Shown: one piece after another, positions 35,164-37,050 of the stretch
How positions within the stretch are numbered: the stretch's first letter is position 1
How the letters are laid out: each line of letters begins with the position of its first letter
NCBI GenBank assembly: GCA_000416275.1
Contig: ASZJ01000108.1
Coordinates: 1 to 37,050, forward strand
Reading direction: 5' to 3'
DNA length: 37,050 bases
Source of the DNA: Osedax symbiont Rs1
GTDB taxonomy: Bacteria; Pseudomonadota; Gammaproteobacteria; Pseudomonadales; Balneatricaceae
Program-made: the position numbers and the translations under genes
Notes under the pieces: generated by a model
Databases searched by the model: none
The model's input: only the letters and a program-made list of their open reading frames with translations
Told to the model about the DNA's origin: nothing

Positions 35164-35210
35164 GAGACCTCTGCATAACGTTGCGAGCGCAGTCGTTATG
35201 CAGAGGTCTC
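35164..35210. repeat. Repeat family A, 47-bp perfect palindrome in the dehydrogenase leader
   Basis: GAGACCTCTGCATAAC (35164-35179) and GTTATGCAGAGGTCTC (35195-35210) are perfect 16-bp inverted repeats around a 15-bp centre (GTTGCGAGCGCAGTC). It has the same size and architecture as 6348-6394. It ends 22 bp before the dehydrogenase ATG, just ahead of AAAGGA, so it would form a very stable hairpin beside the ribosome binding site if transcribed. Confidence 0.9.
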
Positions 35211-35232
35211 TATCCAGTAAAGGAAACAGCAT

Positions 35233-36837
35233 ATGAGCATCTCGGGAAAAATTCTAATCAAAGGTGAGTGGCTTTTGGGCGCAGGGGCAAGCTTTAATGC
35301 AGTCAATCCGTGTAGCGCAGCAAAATCTACCGCGGTTTTTCGCAGCGCCGACAGCGACCAAGTGGCGCTAGCGGCCATTGAGGCGGCCAAGGCCTTTCAA
35401 AGCTACAGCCAATTGAGTGATCAGAAAAAAGCAAATTTTCTGCGCACTATTGGAGTTGAACTGGAAAAAATCCGCAGTCAAATAGTAGAGTGGGCCACTT
35501 GGGAGACCGCGCTGCCAGAAATGCGGATCAACGGCGAGTTGGGTAGAACCATCGGCCAGTTAAATATGTTTGCCCAGCTACTCGATAAAGGTGATTGGAA
35601 GCGACCGGTGATCGATCTGGCACAGCCCGATCGTCAACCGTTGCCCAAACCTGATATCCGTCTGACTCAAGTGCCACTTGGCCCCGTGGTGGTGTTTGCG
35701 GCCAGTAACTTTCCGCTGGCATTCTCTGTGGCTGGTGGCGATACAGCATCGGCGCTAGCGGCGGGTTGTCCGGTTATAGTCAAAGCGCATAGTGCCCATC
35801 CGGGTACTTCTGAACTAGTGGCTGGTGCGATTTTAGCGGCGCTCAATGAATGTGCTCTCCCGACCGGCATTTTTGCGATGTTGCACGACGATGGTCGCAC
35901 GGTGGGTACGGCGTTAGTGACTGACCCGAGCATCAAAGCTGTCGGCTTTACCGGTTCGATCAGCGGCGGCCGCGCCCTGTACAATCTGGCGGTAAGTCGC
36001 GCTGAACCGATTCCTTTCTACGGTGAATTAGGTTCAACTAACCCGGTATTTTTGCTGCCACAAGCACTCGAGCAGCAAGCTGAGCAAATAGCGGCATCCT
36101 TTATCGCGGCGCTGATGATGGGAGTCGGCCAATTTTGTACCAGTCCGGGGATTTTAATTGCGGTTAAAGGCCAAGCGCTGGACAGATTGCTTTCCTCGCT
36201 GGCAGAAAAAACCCCAACTCTACCGGCGGCCACTATGCTAACTGCAGGTATTTGCCATAGTTATCAACAGCTCTGTGAGCAGCGTAAAGCAATGCCTAGC
36301 CTAACAGTGATCGCCTGTGGAGAGTCGGCTAATGCCGATCAAAGCCAGGCACAAGTAGCTCTGTTACGGGTCGACGCTAAAGATTATTTACAGCAGGGTA
36401 AGTTGGAAGAGGAAGTCTTTGGCCCGGCCACCTTGGTGGTTTGCTGTGAAGATAGCGCTCAGCTATTGGCTGTCGCTGAAAGCCTCGGCGGTCATTTGAC
36501 AGCTGCGCTATTTGCCGACACAGAGGATCGAGAGTTAGCGGCGCAACTATTGCCGATATTGCAACAGCGCATCGGCAGGATCTTGTTTGATGGTTACGGC
36601 ACTGGGGTTGAACTAAGTTCGGCGATGTCTCACGGCGGACCCTACCCTAGTAGCACTGCCAGCCAAAGTACCTCTGTCGGCACTCGGGCAATAGAGCGCT
36701 TTACTCGAGCGCTGTGCTATCAAAATACACCGGATGCGCTACTGCCAATAGAGCTGCAAAATGCCAATCCAAATGCAATTATGCGACTGGTGAATGACCG
36801 CTGGAGTAGCGCGGCTATTAACAGCACAACGGATTAA
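35233..36837 (+). CDS. Alpha-ketoglutarate semialdehyde (2,5-dioxovalerate) dehydrogenase
   Basis: NAD(P)-dependent aldehyde dehydrogenase of 534 residues, within the long size range typical of ketoglutarate-semialdehyde dehydrogenases. The catalytic cysteine is C302 (GQFCTSPG), the general base E265 (YGELGSTNPVF), the oxyanion asparagine N159 (FAASNFPLAFS) and the cofactor lysine K184 (VKAHSAHPGTSE). The motifs GGDTASALAAGCPVIVKAH and the late HGGPYPSST stretch are characteristic of this subgroup. It completes the oxidative uronate route by giving alpha-ketoglutarate, the fate of the KdgD product. It is transcribed divergently from the LysR gene and is followed by a family C repeat. Confidence 0.93.
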   Translation: MSISGKILIKGEWLLGAGASFNAVNPCSAAKSTAVFRSADSDQVALAAIEAAKAFQSYSQLSDQKKANFLRTIGVELEKIRSQIVEWATWETALPEMRINGELGRTIGQLNMFAQLLDKGDWKRPVIDLAQPDRQPLPKPDIRLTQVPLGPVVVFAASNFPLAFSVAGGDTASALAAGCPVIVKAHSAHPGTSELVAGAILAALNECALPTGIFAMLHDDGRTVGTALVTDPSIKAVGFTGSISGGRALYNLAVSRAEPIPFYGELGSTNPVFLLPQALEQQAEQIAASFIAALMMGVGQFCTSPGILIAVKGQALDRLLSSLAEKTPTLPAATMLTAGICHSYQQLCEQRKAMPSLTVIACGESANADQSQAQVALLRVDAKDYLQQGKLEEEVFGPATLVVCCEDSAQLLAVAESLGGHLTAALFADTEDRELAAQLLPILQQRIGRILFDGYGTGVELSSAMSHGGPYPSSTASQSTSVGTRAIERFTRALCYQNTPDALLPIELQNANPNAIMRLVNDRWSSAAINSTTD

Positions 36838-36847
36838 ACCTTAAAGA

Positions 36848-36999
36848 TTTTCCTGATTAGCCCTGGGTCTCCGCCATAGCAAAAGATGCTTTTAATCTCT
36901 TCTCTGTGCCCTCTGTGGTAAAACCAATCCTTTAAAGATTTTTTCACCACAGAGGGCACAGAGGCGCTGCGCTGCACAGAGGAAAACAAAACACTAGCT
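36848..36999. repeat. Repeat family C, copy 2 (inverted relative to copy 1)
   Basis: It reads TTTTCCTGATTAGCCCTGGG to CACTAGCT and is nearly the reverse complement of 10363-10524. The same 17-bp arms, TCTGTGCCCTCTGTGGT (36903-36919) and ACCACAGAGGGCACAGA (36946-36962), enclose a loop with TCCTTTAAAGATT. It starts 10 bp after the dehydrogenase stop codon. The remaining 50 bp to the window end hold nothing recognisable. Confidence 0.88.
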
Positions 37000-37050
37000 G
37001 ATTAGCACTGGGTCTTCACAGACTGGACCTAAAGTAAAAAATTTAACAAA

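Noticed and set aside
36840-37050. Possible integrase attachment site at the right edge
   Set aside because: The direct similarity is to dispersed family C repeats, not to a tRNA end, and no integrase is present.

Overview
The window looks like chromosomal DNA from a marine-type gammaproteobacterium of moderate G+C. The evidence is an E. coli-like ushA, hemE and radA, an HBM-type chemoreceptor, TRAP and Dpp-type importers, and short palindromic repeats in nearly every intergenic gap. I saw no rRNA, tRNA, CRISPR array, prophage or intact transposase. The species cannot be named from the sequence alone.

Left part (1-8.2 kb): a chemoreceptor on the minus strand is followed by an amino-acid block. 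This holds an EutB-type PLP ammonia-lyase (+), a translationally coupled threonine synthase and type II homoserine kinase (thrC-thrB, -), an EutC-type ornithine cyclodeaminase-family protein (-) and an Lrp/AsnC regulator (-). Centre-left (8.6-14.4 kb): ushA, hemE and radA, then an unrecognised membrane-anchored protein, all on the plus strand.

Centre (14.5-21.3 kb): a minus-strand operon encodes a complete Dpp/Opp-type ABC importer (binding protein, two permeases, two ATPases), ending in a GAF-domain protein and an XRE-cupin regulator. Hairpins and repeats lie between some of its genes. Next (22.2-24.5 kb) come a coupled PAP2/dual-specificity phosphatase fusion and a CdsA-type cytidylyltransferase, resembling E. 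coli YnbD and YnbB. After that are a decayed siderophore-binding-protein gene and an AEC-family transporter.

Right part (26.2-36.8 kb): what appears to be a complete oxidative hexuronate pathway. A TRAP importer (dctP, dctQ, dctM) takes up uronate. Uronate dehydrogenase (udh) makes the aldaro-lactone, and an amidohydrolase (galactaro-delta-lactone isomerase type) and an enolase-superfamily galactarolactone cycloisomerase (gci) convert it to a keto-deoxy-hexarate. KdgD gives alpha-ketoglutarate semialdehyde, and a dehydrogenase oxidises this to alpha-ketoglutarate. A FadR-type GntR regulator sits between the two main units, and matching inverted-repeat sites (GTCAT-ATG-ATGAC) lie at both promoters. 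A LysR regulator diverges from the final dehydrogenase.

At least four families of short, palindrome-ended, non-coding repeats are scattered through the window. One copy supplies the stop codon of the cdsA-like gene, two copies sit in mRNA leaders next to the ribosome binding site, and one ~150-bp family occurs in inverted orientation 26 kb apart.
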